The notes under the pieces were generated by a model. That model was not told the DNA's origin, searched no databases, and saw only the letters and a program-made list of their open reading frames with translations. This document shows, piece after piece, positions 12,233-24,259 of a stretch of 64,000 nucleotides of DNA (position 1 is its first letter; each line of letters opens with the position of its first letter). Where the stretch lies: assembly GCA_036346205.1 (NCBI GenBank), contig JARFJB010001987.1, forward strand, positions 5,859,001 to 5,923,000, written 5' to 3'. The translations under genes were made by a program, and so were the position numbers. The DNA comes from Vesta saturnalis. Taxonomy: Eukaryota > Arthropoda > Insecta > Coleoptera > Lampyridae.

Positions 12233-13926
12233 TCAAAGAATTCGTCCGTGGCAGAGGATTTTTTCAGTAAGTGTGAACTGAATTTCTGATTCTGAATTAT
12301 TAAGATTTTCTTGAAATCCGGATAACAGGTATGGTCGACTACTAGAATTTTTAATATCCATTATATTAGAGAAACGTCTTGTAAAGCCGTTCAATAAACA
12401 TTCTCTTAATTTAGAACAAAATGTCAGTTTTGTCATTGCTTCTAAGCTAGCTTTAATTTTGAAAAGTGTTGGCAAAACAGTACCTAACTGACAAGTTTTT
12501 CATCTTGTAAAATATCTATTGCAACGGCTATAGGTTTTGTAACAGAAATATATTCGTTTAAAAACACAAAATCTGACAGTTGGAACACGTCTAATTTTAA
12601 TAACTTACAAACATCACTTAATTTTGCTTCAATATTAATTAGTTTAACACATGCGTCATACATGGAATTCCAACGAGTAGGACAAGGAACTTTCAATTTG
12701 ACACCGCAAACATTTTCTAACTGATCCGACGCCTTAGTTGACATACTCACTAAATTCCATAAAGAATAAGCTTTCCCAAAAACAGTATCGTACATTTTTT
12801 TATACCTTATGGTTTCAAATGCTTTAGCTGCATCTATCGTAATTACAAGGCTGAGTGTATGCGAACAACACTTAAAATGTTCGGGCAAAAGCACGTAAGT
12901 ACTGTCAGTATCAAAAGCAGGTAATGATTCAATCATCTACATCATTTTGATTTTGCAACTCTGTTAATTCGCTATCGCTGCTCTTATTACATATAGAAGC
13001 AGTAAATACGTTAAAAGCTTTATTAAAGTTGCTTGCGTTATCTGTTACCGTTCCTAAAATTTTACCGAGATTAATTTGTATTCGTTATGAATTTCACTTA
13101 TTAATTCCGCAATTCTGTCAAATGTGTGTGCAAATTTAAATCGCCTACAGCTTAATGCAAAAGATTTACGTTGGAAGCTATTACTATCGATAAAGTGTGC
13201 AGTCATATCAAGATAACTTTTGTTATTGGTGCTCCAAACATCTGCAGTTGTACAGACGTATTTGGTTTTATTTAATTCTTCTATTACAGCACCAATAACT
13301 GCTGATTTCTCTTCTTCTAATTTACTCTTGTTGAAATTCTTCATTGATAAAATTTCGGTTTTACTTTTTTTGTTGTCTTTTCTGCATCGAATTTGCTAAA
13401 TGTTACTGGATGCTTTCTCTAGAAAAAAGGAGAAAGTGTATGTTAATTTATAAAATTCAGATTGAAGTCACTTCAAGTTTCAGTCAAAATTTAGATAACA
13501 CCAATTTTGAAAGCGACTGAATCCCATCTTTTTATGAATACAGGTATCATAAACATTTAAAAAAGTTTTTTGATGCATTAGGGACTTTAAGAAATAAATC
13601 TCAACCTTTTGTAAACGTTCTTTTACACACGAGAAACTAAGTATTTTGCAACAAAAAATACTTTACGTAACTCATATAGAATTTAATAAGAAAAATTAAG
13701 TCTACAAATCACGTTTTGATATATCAGATGATGTATTTCGTAAGAATCCAATAAATGATACTAAAATTCTGCCAAAAACTATATTAATACATACCTTCAT
13801 ATGCCGAATAAAATTTCCTTGACCTTGTATTTGTGCGGGACAATTTAGATACTGGGTCACTATCTTGTTGTCACATTTTGATAAAATTTTATAAAATTTA
13901 CCGCTTAAGATTGGCGGAACTTCCAT
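12233..13926 (-). pseudogene. hAT transposase (BED-finger type), broken
   Basis: Reading the minus strand from 13926: an N-terminal BED-like finger region (LNCPAQIQGQGNF...HMK, 13850-13795), then the catalytic-core block with TADVWSTNNKSYL-x-MTAHFID (13260-13180) and SFALSCRRFKFAHTFDRI (13165-13105). Next come HFKCCSHTLSLV (12875-12840) and the hAT hallmark CPTRWNSMYDA (12690-12655), followed by a downstream helical part to 12233. The C-terminal dimerisation block is not clear. The reading frame is broken between all four pieces (13926-13702, 13344-13054, 12936-12484, 12475-12233) and stops separate them, so no transposase could be made. It belongs to the element with ends at 11445 and 14523. 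Confidence 0.85.
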
Positions 13927-14402
13927 TAATTCAGCTTCATTGTTGATCTAACTAACAATTAACAAATGTGCTTTACTTAAAGTCGTATTCTTAAGAACTG
14001 AAAACAAGATTGTTGTTTTTCTATACCTCCTTTTGTTCGATTAAATTAGCAACAGGGAATTCCAGTTCCACTTAACTTAAGTACCTACTTTAATGGATGG
14101 ATGACCCCATTGTCATTACTCATTAAGTCATTAGATTAGCACTTAGCTGTCATTACCTGCCTTTGTAGCTTTGGGAAACAAAAACAACCGACGGAAATGT
14201 TAACAAAGGAAATGAATAGTTCTATTATTGGTTATTTCGAATTTAACATGCCTCAGGCAGTAGGTAATTGTGTAAATGTGCATGTATCTCTGTGGGGTAC
14301 GGATGTAACGGTCGTAACGGAGCATAATGTATTTTTAAATATAAAGCTCTGTTGCCTCAAGCCAGTTAAAAATTTCACAAAATACTCTTAAAATACATTT
14401 TA

Positions 14403-14523
14403 AAATATTCTAATGGATCTTTGGATTCAAGTACTAAAGATCTGTTAAAATGTGATCTAGATCCGTTTAGTGGATCTAGATCCTGGATCTAGATCACTTT
14501 GATCTAGATCCTACCCAACACTG
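14403..14523. repeat. Right subterminal GATC-palindrome cluster of the hAT element
   Basis: The last 120 bp hold GGATCTTTGGATTC, then GTGATCTAGATCC, TGGATCTAGATCC, TGGATCTAGATCAC and TTGATCTAGATCC in close series. It is the counterpart of the cluster at 11457-11602. The 12-bp palindrome GGATCTAGATCC is repeated with variants. Confidence 0.9.
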
Positions 14524-14531
14524 CTCACTTC

Positions 14532-14932
14532 TAGATACTACTTCGACGAATTGTTAACAGAAGTTGTAGATCTTCCTTCAGCTGCTTATTGGTGCTCAAT
14601 ATAACTATAAAAGATATGTGTTTTGCTGCTGCATGGCTCAATGACTCACGTAGCAATGTTATCTCCTAAAACTTTGATTTGTTACCTTTGAATTAATAAA
14701 ATTATACTGCATACTTAAGTATTGGAGTCTCAAACCAGCTTCGATTGTACCCTCATTATATCGTCTGTTAAGAATCATTAAACACTCTAACTGTATGATA
14801 AACAGCTGTGAAATTTTACATATTATAGCTATGAAGTTGCCGTTATTGCATTGTAACGATGCTTCCGCACACACCTTTATACAGGATGATACGTATTAGG
14901 CGTTTAATCTATGCTAGTTTAGTTGTATTCTG

Positions 14933-15012
<80 letters not shown>

Positions 15013-15296
15013 TTTACTGCTTTAGGTGTATAACAACGGGATTTACTATATGGTAATGCATCTGTAAGTGATAAGGCCTTCAGCCGCTGAATGTTAGACG
15101 TGGTTTAGTGACGTATGTCACCTCCGGGGATCTTTGCGGTTATTACTCAATTTTGGGGTTTCTGTTTTAGGCATGTAATTTTGTCAATATTATATGAGTT
15201 ACATACCTTTTTGGGCTTATTTATAGCTTTACGATACGCTGCTTATATTATTGTATCAAATGAATTAGCCCCATTTGTGGTCATCTGACTGTTGTT
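14532..15296. other. Non-coding spacer with an (AT)n run
   Basis: Nothing coding is recognised between the hAT and the MULE. The only structure is the dinucleotide array at 14934-15008. Confidence 0.5.
14934..15008. repeat. (AT)n microsatellite
   Basis: About 37 uninterrupted AT dinucleotides. The flanks are ordinary AT-rich sequence. Confidence 0.97.
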
Positions 15297-17154
15297 TTCT
15301 GGTTTCGTCCATTCTGGTTTCGTCTGATTCCTGTTCCGTTCGCTATTTTATTGTTTATCTAACAAAATAGAAATTTACTTCTGGTTTCGTCCGATTTCCT
15401 TTTATCACACTAACGAAATATATATCTCTTTTAAGAAAAAGATTGTATCGCAAGAAAATAATAAAACCATCTTCCCTCACACTTTATCCAGACTTAGGAC
15501 TGGCAAGGTTTATAAATATAATATAAACTTTGATGTGTTTAAAAGATGTTTTTATTATTTTCGCTTTTGTTGTTTTAAATTTTTTGTTTTGTTTTTATTT
15601 TTTTTGTTTTGGTTATTTTAATTTTTTGCTGTTTTTAAGTTTTTTTGTATTGTTTTTTTATTTTTTTTTATGTATTTCATTGTTTTAATCATATTTTACA
15701 CTGTACGTCAATCTATTTAAAGTTTGTTCCAAGTTTATTTCTTGTTGTATAAATGCATTTATGGTATTTTAATTCTTTTATCTAAATCGAAATATTTTTT
15801 GGCCGTATCGGCGTAGTCATCATTATTTCATCTTGTTCAGTGATTACTTTATAATGTAATGAATCCTCGTAAATTAATTTCATAACTTCGTAAATATTTG
15901 GATGACTTTTTCCACATTTTATTTAGTCTCGAATGCCATCCTTCGACAGCATTGGTAGTACGATGACGACTTTTACCAATATGTTGGGGGTCCAACCACT
16001 GTTCAACGAAATAATCATTGAATTTTACAATTTTCTCTGCATCTGGAGAATTTGAAAATTGTATCCTTTTATTGTGTATCAGGAAAACTTCCGAAAAACC
16101 AGCAGTTTCAAAATCAACGTGAAATTGTTGAGGTGTAAAATCGGAACTTTTTCTTTAAAATTTGAAAAATCTTTGTGTCTTCTTTTCTGTCTGGCAGTAG
16201 AGCATAAATAACTGGCACAATATAAGTTTTTTCTTCCGTACTATTCAAATCCATGTGAAGGGTGTACAGTTGATCGACAGCTTTTAAAAGTACCATCACC
16301 AAAAACAATTTTGCCTCTTAATAAGTCTAATATATTTCCAAATACCATAATTCTGTCCTCCGTTTCAGTATCAAAGATAACAAATTTTAGTAAATTTCTG
16401 AAACCACGATCTCCTGTAGATGTTGTGGTAAATTCTGCACTCCTAAACTTGCATGTCTCACCGAATAAAGTTGATGCTTTACACTATGAAATCTTGGAAT
16501 TGACGTAACGGAATCAGGTCCTTTATCGCCGGCACTTTTTATTACTTCTTCTTCATAAATTTGTGTCATCGGGGCACACTCTTCACGTATTCTTTTTTTG
16601 GCATTCGATATAAAAACCAGAACTTCGTTTCTTGAAATATCCGATGCACATATTGAGTGTTCTGTGTGATGTAAAACTTCTGATAATTCGTTTTAATGTT
16701 CCCATTGCAACTTCTATTAACACATGGCCATAATATTTCAGATTTTTCACTCTTTTTTATTATATTTAAAACCCTCGTATAAAAGTACAGGCTGGCCTCG
16801 TTTTGACTGTATGACTTCCATTTCACAAATAGCTCAATGTGCGATATTTACCTTGACTGTAAATCACTAATTAAGTGAAAGAATTGACGGCATGCATCTT
16901 TATACTGTAGGTATACGGTAACCGACCATTAGGAAAAACCCTTAATCCCTATCGCTAATAATCAACAACCACACCTATAGTATTACGTTAATGGAGATTT
17001 CTTGTAAATATTAAATGATCATGAAGATAAGCTGCATTATAACATCCTTATCAGACGAAACCAGAATTCTTAATATATTATTTTTCTAATGCGGACGAAA
17101 CCAGAATAAATAAGGTTCAAACAGGTAAAATTTGGCTAACAGGCGAAACCAGAG
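15297..17154 (-). mobile_element. Mutator-like (MULE) element with repeated end motifs
   Basis: The motif TTCTGGTTTCGTCC occurs at 15297-15310, 15312-15325 (ending TCTG) and about 15381-15395. In inverse orientation it is found at 17052-17067, 17093-17106 and 17141-17154, three copies per end facing each other. Between the ends lies a broken MULE transposase on the minus strand. The motif clusters therefore look like terminal or subterminal repeats of the element. I could not find a clear 8-11 bp target duplication, so the exact outer limits are provisional. Confidence 0.75.
15790..16830 (-). pseudogene. MULE transposase with FLYWCH-type zinc finger, broken
   Basis: From 16826 downward the minus strand gives an N-terminal FLYWCH-like finger region (ASLYFYTRV...LWPCVNRSCNGNIKTN, 16790-16690). 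This is followed by a helical stretch with P-x-SVTSIPRFHSVKHQLYS-x-RHA (16530-16440) and the segment leading to the first catalytic Asp of MULEs, FGDGTF-x-KAVDQLYT (16300-16255). Then come PVIYALLPDRKED (16215-16180) and the downstream helical part with GWHSRLNKMWKK (15940-15905). A frameshift separates FGDGTF from KAVDQLYTLH, and more breaks follow. Active elements of this class encode one intact transposase; this copy cannot. Confidence 0.8.
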
Positions 17155-18585
17155 TAGATAATCTGGCTAGGATAGGATTTGTGCAGTTATGATTAAATAT
17201 TTTCTTTAAACCGTAATAAACGCTTAACTGGTCTTAAAGAGGACTCTTCCTAGAACTACGGTTTGTTTGTGTTTTATTGTAGCCACCCAGTTTAACGCCA
17301 TCTCCTGCTGGATGACTGACAGTGCTGTTTTAGTTGATTCATCTGTATTTGGATGTTTCTTTATAATATATCTGAAGCACTAAAAAGTAGGTGGTTTATT
17401 ATAATTGCGGATTGGGGAGTAGTTATTATTATAAACAATTTAATATAACTGCAATTTATTTATTATTATTCATGTCAGGGATTTATGATTATTGAAAACT
17501 AGTTATCATTACTGATAGTGTGCATTTTGATTTGCATCTACACGTTTTGTCCTAGGGAATATTGAGTTTTTGTTTTGGCTATTTAGGCGGAATTCTGTAG
17601 GAAATAAAGAATTGTGTTGGACTACCAGTACTCTTTGCTTTATGTGATTATTGCCAGGGATTTTAATTAAGCTGTCTGCTTCCAGGTCAACGTTTCGATT
17701 CTGTTTTAACAGTGACTATAGTCTTTATTGTGTCTCGGTTTGACGGGTATACAAGAGCAAACCAGTGGTTAAATTGTTATCATATTTTACGCCAACCACA
17801 CGCCCACGCATCCAAGTGCTTTCCGAAACGGTTCTGATTGTCTTAATAGGGGTCGCGGCATTATCTAGTTTGGGCATCAGTACCTTTATGCACGTGACAG
17901 ACTTAATTATTATATTTCGAAATTTCAGAATTTTGACGGCAATATTAAATATTATTTCATACGTATACAAGGGTAAATTTTAAAGTCTCCAGATAATGTT
18001 TTACCACTTTAATTTTATGAGTATGCATTGTGTGATCGATAACGTGTATATTTCAAAATTTTCTTGAGCTTTGGGTAATTTAAATTTTAATATTAAATGA
18101 ACTTAAAGATTTTAAGTGTGTATGTATCTGTTGTTTTGGTTTCAGATAAATTTATTAAAATTACCGAGACAAAATTAAACGTACTCTTTTAAAGTGAAGG
18201 GGTTGTGCAAATTGAATATTTGAACTTGAAATTTGTGTGATATTATTGAGTAGGCTACAATTCTATTTTACACAGTCACATAAGGTTAACAAGGATTCGC
18301 CTAGGACTATTTATACCAGAGATATTTTAGATTAAGGTGGTGCCTCAAGACTATTTTCCCGAATTGGATAATCCGTTATTTGTTGTTTTATGGTAAGTGT
18401 AAAGTGTTTGGATCTACTTGAAATATCTGGAACACAGGAAATGCGGCAGGATCCATAACACACAAAGTATACCTCAAAAATTAAGAAGGGCCGAGCGCCA
18501 TAGTGAAGCTATCATCATCAGTGGTCGACTAGGACAAAGTAAAGGATTTTCTAATACATACATCTGGTGAAAGTACAAGTTGTCA
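17155..18585. other. 1.4 kb non-coding region
   Basis: No gene or element is recognised between the MULE and the Penelope-like nest. The paired open frames near 17725-17983 overlap on opposite strands and show no domain. Confidence 0.45.
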
Positions 18586-18589
18586 AAGT

Positions 18590-18865
18590 TTGTGAGTTTT
18601 GAGTAGCCTAAAGGTCGTCATTATTCATTAGAATTTGTTTGTTTTGAAGATCTCCAAACATTTACAGCAATCAACTTCGTACTTATTACTAACGTGTTTG
18701 ATAAAAATACCTTATCTGCTATATGATTTTTACCAAACACATAGCTATTGTACACTTTTCCCAACGTTTCAATTTCATATAAGCTAAATTATGTTTAAAG
18801 CGAATTTTAATAGGTCGGTTAGTTTGCCTCACATATATTTGTTCACAATTTTACAATAAGGTGTA
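18590..18865 (-). pseudogene. Inverted GIY-YIG endonuclease fragment of a Penelope-like element
   Basis: On the minus strand, just left of the + strand reverse transcriptase, a fragment reads EQIYV-x-QTNRPIKIRFKHNLAY then RWEKCTIA (18845-18740) and ends EVDCCKCLEIFKTNK (18680-18640). The same end sequence appears in the + orientation at 36391-36480 (EIFKNKHFLMNKDDHNK). This is thus a piece of the same family joined head to head with the main copy. Penelope-like elements are known for inverted, truncated partial copies at their 5' side. Confidence 0.75.
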
Positions 18866-18869
18866 ACAG

Positions 18870-19830
18870 ACCAATGTTGGATAAAATGATAGTTGGCACA
18901 AAACTTCGATTAAATCATTTAATGAAAATTGCAAAAGATGAGTCAAAATTTAATTTAAATGATTCAGAACTTCTCAAAAGTAAAAATTGTTTTATCTAGA
19001 AGCAGGTAAAGGCAATTAAGTAGTGATTTTAAACAAAGAGGATTATTCTGCTTCCGTCAAAGAACTCTTAGACACAAGTTCTTATTCAATCATTATTAAA
19101 GATCTTAAAATGATTACTTCAACTAGAAAAAATTTATTGGAATGCAAAAGAGTTGTTGGCGACTTTCTTATGTTTCAACTAACGGTATCCAATCCGGCAC
19201 TGCTTACAGTGTATTGCTTGCCTAAGATTCATAAACCAGATAATGCTATACAACCCATTGTTTCTGGTATTAATGCACCTACGTATCTGTTGTCCAAATG
19301 GTTGTCTAGTAAATTTCATAATCTCTCCAATCAGCAACTCAACTTAGTGTCCCAAATTCGTATGGATGTATTGATTAAATTAGAAGATAAAATTTCATCC
19401 CATTCGACGTTGGTTCATTGTTTCCGAGCGTTCCAATAGATTAAACTGTAGTTTATATGGAAGATGTTTGAAAACAAAACCATTTGAACGATGCAGAAGT
19501 AGAAGAATTTCTTAAATTAACAGAGTTGTATATGAAACCTTTTCAATATTAACCATCAATTCTTCAAACTAGAACATGGTACGATAATGGGCAAAATCTT
19601 TTATGGTCAATCTAGTTATTGGTAAATTTGATTTGCCTCATTTTCCTAGAATTTGGTTTAGATACGTAGATGACGTGTTTGTCATCTTTAACACTAAAAT
19701 TGGTAGTGTTGTGAACTTTAGTATCCAGAAGTGGTAGTAAAATAGATATACACATTTATCGTACGGAAACTAGCACTAAAATATTCATAACCAATCACTA
19801 CAATCACTATAGACAGCATGAGATTGCGGC
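18870..19830 (+). pseudogene. Penelope-like reverse transcriptase, broken
   Basis: The longest open part (19023-19439) contains the Penelope-typical V-x-CLPKIHKPDNAIQPIVSG-x-NAPTYLLSKWL (19204-19300). Then come out-of-frame pieces HGTIMGK-x-F (19570-19600) and the catalytic box RYVDDVFVIF (19660-19690, Tyr-Val-Asp-Asp). These are followed by KIDIHIYRTETSTK (19740-19785) and RQHEIAAF (19810-19833). Telomere-like YVDD plus the LPKIHKP block is diagnostic for this group. Frameshifts occur after 19439 and between later motifs, and a stop precedes 19023. It is interrupted at its 3' side by the LINE block. Confidence 0.85.
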
Positions 19831-20196
19831 TTTTATTATTTTTTTTTTTTAATTTCGTATGGCTTCGACTGCCCTGGTCTTCTCGCCATTTAGTAACATC
19901 ATAGCGTCCGAAGGAAAAGTAAGTATGGTTCTATATTTTTATACATTACTGTACATCCCTATCGATTTTAGGAATTTTAAGACGTTTTCGAATTTGAAGC
20001 GTCGGAAAGGTTGTATCTAATGTCCTCCTTTAAGTTAAACAGTTTGCGATGATTTATATAGTCTACACAGTCACATATCACATGCTCTACGGAGAGATCG
20101 ACGTTACATGTATTGCATCGCGGTCTAGGCTCATCCTTCAAAAGATATTGATGTGTGAAATTCGTGTGTCCTATTCTTAACCTATGTGCAAGTTAT

Positions 20197-21506
20197 TCAG
20201 GTACATTTTTCTTTTACAGATGGTTTAATGCATGACAGGTAGGTATTTTGCATTTCCCACCTATTTTGCCAAGGACTGTATGTTTTTAGTTTCAGGTGGC
20301 ACTGCATATCCGACGCTTTGACATGCCCCTCATTTATTTGTGGAGCAGTGATTGCATGTTTCGCTGCATTATCAGCCTTCTCATTTCCTGGAATACCAGA
20401 GTGCCCAGGTACCCAAACAAAAACAGGTCTGATGTCATGCTCATTGAGGCCGATCAGACACCTCTGGCATAACCGAACCAGAGGATCCCTAGTGAACATA
20501 TCCTTTACGGCGTTTATTGCATTTAGTGAATCTGTAATTATTAAATAAGTTTTATTTGCAGGTTCTACGGGGATGTGCATCAGAGCCTTCCATAACGCAA
20601 ACTGTTCCGCAGTATACGCCGAGGCTATAGAGCTTAAGGACCAGGTATGTACCACGCCATCTATTATAATCGCGGATCCCGTCCCTTGTTCGTTTCTCGA
20701 GCCGTCAGTATAAACCAGCGATTTGTTGTTGTAACTATCAGTGATCTCCTCAAATAAACGTGAATATTCTAGTTTTGTTGCTAAGCTACGGTTTAGTTTT
20801 TTAAGATCTAACCTTACTTTAATTTCGGGCATCAACCATGGGAAGTACTCATACAGGTGTTCGTAGACTAGGTCAGGTATTGATTCATGTAGCACCTCTA
20901 GCAGCTCCTTAAACCGTATACTGAGCGGTCGCGGGATAGTTGGCCTGGTGGCAAAAATATTTTCGGCAGGAAATAGGAAATGGTTGTTTGGGTGGGTGGG
21001 ATTCGATTTCATCTTGACCTTGTAATTGCTTATCCGATGTTGCCTCCTAGTGTCCAATGGAGGCAGGCCCGATTCACAGTAAACGCTGTAGACAGGGCTG
21101 GTAGGAAACGCCCCAAACAAATCCTTATTCCCGTATTATGCACCCTATCTAATAGTAATAGCCTCGATTTGCGGGCTGATGCATAAACAATAGCTCCATA
21201 GTCAATTTGCGACATGATCAAGGCCCGATAAACGTTTAACAACATTTGAACCTGTGCGCCCCATTTAGTACGTGATAATACCCTGATGATGTTCATGGTT
21301 TGCATACATTTCACTTTCAGCTGTTCAATATGCTCATCCCATGTGAGTTTGCTATCAAACGTCAGTCCCAGAAATTTTGTCGATGCCACACACGCAATTG
21401 GCCTATTCTGGATGTAGAGTAGCGGATTATAGTGAGGCCTGCGTAATTTACAAAATGTATGCATTTGGTTTTTCCTTAGAAAATTGGTAACCAATTTCAC
21501 TTCCAT
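20197..21506 (-). pseudogene. I-clade ORF2, thumb region and RNase H
   Basis: Two minus-strand frames, 21506-21030 and 21120-20197, cover the C-terminal half of ORF2. The first has the post-catalytic FLGLTFDSKLTWDEHI and the thumb with SQIDYGAIVYASA. The second has a complete-looking RNase H: YTDGSRNEQGTG (first Asp, near 20705), the Glu helix FALWKAL (near 20600), ITDSLNAI (second Asp, near 20535) and the final motif GNEKADNAAKHA with the last Asp (near 20365). A frameshift near 21100 separates them. RNase H removes RNA from the RNA-DNA hybrid during retrotransposition in this clade. Confidence 0.85.
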
Positions 21507-22456
21507 TGCACAATCTTGTTGATCGACTTTTGCAACTTAATGCTTATCTGCCCTACAGTAGCACCGGCGCAGTATATTGTCAAGTCATCTGCATAGAGAG
21601 CCCGGAAAACACACGGCTCCACTCCGCAGGCAATCTCATTAATCGCTATCATAAATAGCGTACAACTTAGCGTTGAGCCTTGAGGGACACCATTTTCCAA
21701 AGTTTGAAGGCTTGACAGCGTGTTTCCTATGCGTACCCGAAAATATCTATTGGTCACAAAGGATTCGATAAATTTAGGTAAGTTGCCTGTCGCACCGTAC
21801 TTGTGTAATTTTTCTAGCATTCCATACCTCCAGGTCATGTCATAAGCTCCTGTTATATCAAAGAACACCGCTATAAGATGTTGTCTTCTCCTATGGGCTT
21901 CCCTTATCGAGTTCTCTAATTCTACTAGATGGTCTAGTGTGGACCGACCTTTTCTGAAACCTGCTTGCTGTGGCGCTATGAAATTGTTTTTTTCAAGGTA
22001 AAACTGAAGCCTTTTGTTTACCATTTTTTCGAGGAGTTTACCTAAGCAACATGTGAGGCTTATTGGTCGATAGCTTGCGGCGTATAGTGGATTCTTTCCC
22101 GCCTTGTGAATTGGAATTATAGTTGCCATCTTCCATTGTTCTGGATATATGCCTCGTCGCCATAGGTCGTTAAACAGCTCTAGTACAGATGCCCTTATTT
22201 GATCTGTAAGGTGGATTAGCATTTCGTTAGATACTTCATCGGGACCTGGAGCGGTATTCTTAAGCTCCCCGATGGCTACGTTTAACTCAGTCATGCTGAA
22301 TGGGACATTATACTCGAGATCCAAGTCCGTATCAAAGTGGAGAGGCACTTCACGTTCACTTTTATGCAGCGCAAAATGTGGATCGTAGTTATTGTTGCTG
22401 CTCACGGTTTGCAAAATGGCACGCAAGTAGATCAGAGATCTCATTTTCACACTCAA
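21497..22456 (-). pseudogene. I-clade ORF2, reverse transcriptase domain
   Basis: A 319-codon open frame on the minus strand with the standard LINE motifs: GELKNTAPGPDEVSNEML (22275-22220), ATIIPIHKAGKNP...YRPISLTC (22125-22050), and QAGFRKGRSTLDHL (21975-21930). FFDITGAYD carries the first catalytic Asp (near 21865), then come GVPQGSTLS (21695-21670) and the ALYADDLTIYC box with the catalytic Asp pair (about 21600-21570). The domain is uninterrupted, but frameshifts at both borders separate it from endonuclease and RNase H. Within this window it is the longest intact catalytic domain outside the Polinton. Confidence 0.9.
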
Positions 22457-23503
22457 GGATATTGCCGTTTTCTGATTTAAGGCAACTTATTTGCTGGAAG
22501 CCAGCGCTTCCCGATATAGCCTTGATCTTACGCCACACCCGTTGTGTATCTTGCGCTGATGTTATTGTTGAGGTATACTGATTCCAGCTATTTCTTTTAC
22601 TCTCCAGCACTACACGTCTGCTTACGGCTCTTACTCTTTTAAATTCAATGTGGTTAGCAACAGATGGTTCCCTCTGATATCTTCTAAACGCCGCTTTTTT
22701 ATTTTTGAGGGCATTTTTAACTTTGGGATTCCACCACGGCAAGGGTCGTTTAATCTGTTTATCACCGGTTTTGGGTATACTAATTTCGGCTGCTTGCTTT
22801 ATGCATTTTGTTATATTTTCAACATTTATAGGGTAGGGTGCGACAAGGTGGTTAGTGAATGAATTCCAGTCTGCCCTTGCCGCAATCCATCTCCTGTATG
22901 TTGTCCTTTCTGTTTCTGCTACATCCGTATGAATTAAGATCGGAAAATGGTCGCTATTATGTAAATCATTTATTACCTCCCACTTGAGATGGGGATTTAA
23001 ACTAGTAGACACTAAGGTAAGATCAATGGCCGAGAACTTATTTGACCTAGCGATGTGATGTGTAGGTGAACCTATGTTTAGTAAAATCACATGATCTCTA
23101 TCCATCCAATCTTCCAAAAGTCTTCCTTTATTATTTCTGCTTTCGGATCTCCAAATGGGGTTGTGGGCGTTGAAGTCTCCCGTGATAATAAAAGGTCTTG
23201 GTAGTTGATTTACAAGTTCATTAAATTCTTCAATTGTCCAATTTGCATCCGGCAGATATATGTTACAAATAGTTACTTGCCATGGTACAGCAATTGCTTG
23301 CAGACGTGTATTAATTTGGACTTTTGCTGATTATGGCCGAGGTGGGTTTCTTGTACGCAAAAGCACATCGGGTTATGCTCATGCAGTAGCATTTTGAGAT
23401 CACAGTAGTGAGTTATTATACCTCTGCAGTTCCATTGGATGATTTTATTATCCATTGAAACAATTTGTATAAGAAAAATATCACAGAAGTTAAAATTATA
23501 CAT
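22389..23503 (-). pseudogene. I-clade ORF2, AP-type endonuclease
   Basis: The frame 23503-23273 starts the protein with KIIQWNCRGI, then FCVQETHLG. After a frameshift near 23270 come IITGDFNAHNPIW (about 23200-23160), LEDWMDRDHVILLN, then SAIDLTLVS (23030-23000) and NDLHNSDHFPILIH with the catalytic Asp-His pair (22965-22925). The rest, to 22389, is the linker before the reverse transcriptase. Such endonucleases nick the target DNA to prime reverse transcription. Confidence 0.85.
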
Positions 23504-23683
23504 ATAAAATGCTCACGAGCACATAAACAAAATTGTAAATAAAATGGTATATATGGACAATACAAACATAAATATCACAGAAAATGCTCAAGCACATAAA
23601 TAAAAATTTAAATAAAATCGTGTATATGGACCACACAAACACGAATATCACAAGGTTTCAGAATATCACAGATTTATCACAGG

Positions 23684-24259
23684 CTATTTATCGAGTACGA
23701 TTCCTTCCCGTGAGGCACTAGTGCCTCTGGGTTTGCCCTTAGGCCATCCTTTTTTCTTTTTCGGCTGTTTAGCCTCCTCTAGTGTTTTATCATCTATGGA
23801 CGTCACGCTGGAGTCCGTAGATAGGCTTCGCTCTAACTTCGTTTTCCTTTTGGCGCCTCTAGATTCATCCTCCATAGGTATTTGTTCTAAGTTGGCACTA
23901 TCCCTGCTTGGAGGAGTTCTAAAGCTTCCAGGATTGACTACTGGCTCTGGAGGCGACTCTTTTATCAATCTCATAAACACAGCGGTAAGCTGTTTCATCT
24001 CTTCTTTAACTATTTTTTTAATTTCAGGAACGATGTTTAGTTGACTAGTATCTGTGTTATGTGCGGCCACGCTCGAGTATAGGTTTCCCGATGTCACCGC
24101 ACTTCCTGCCAATCGTCTCGCTTCCGGGTAAGTAACTCTCCTTATGACTTTAATTTCTTGGACTTTTATTTCTTGTTTATAGGTGTCACAAGATCTATAA
24201 TTTGCCGGATGATTTCCCCCGCAGTTGAGGCATACCACCGGAGTATCACACCGGTTACC

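Larger units (their letters stand above)
11445..14523 (-). mobile_element. hAT DNA transposon, complete, with 8-bp TSD
   Basis: The ends are CAGTGTTGGGTA at 11445 and its inverse TACCCAACACTG ending at 14523. They are flanked by a perfect direct repeat CTCACTTC (11437-11444 and 14524-14531), which is the 8-bp target duplication of hAT elements. The 3.08-kb unit contains a broken BED-type hAT transposase on the minus strand. Both ends, for about 100-140 bp inward, are packed with GATCTAGATC-type palindromes, presumably transposase-binding subterminal repeats. Boundaries are directly visible; the family name is established knowledge about CAGNG ends plus 8-bp duplications. Confidence 0.95.
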
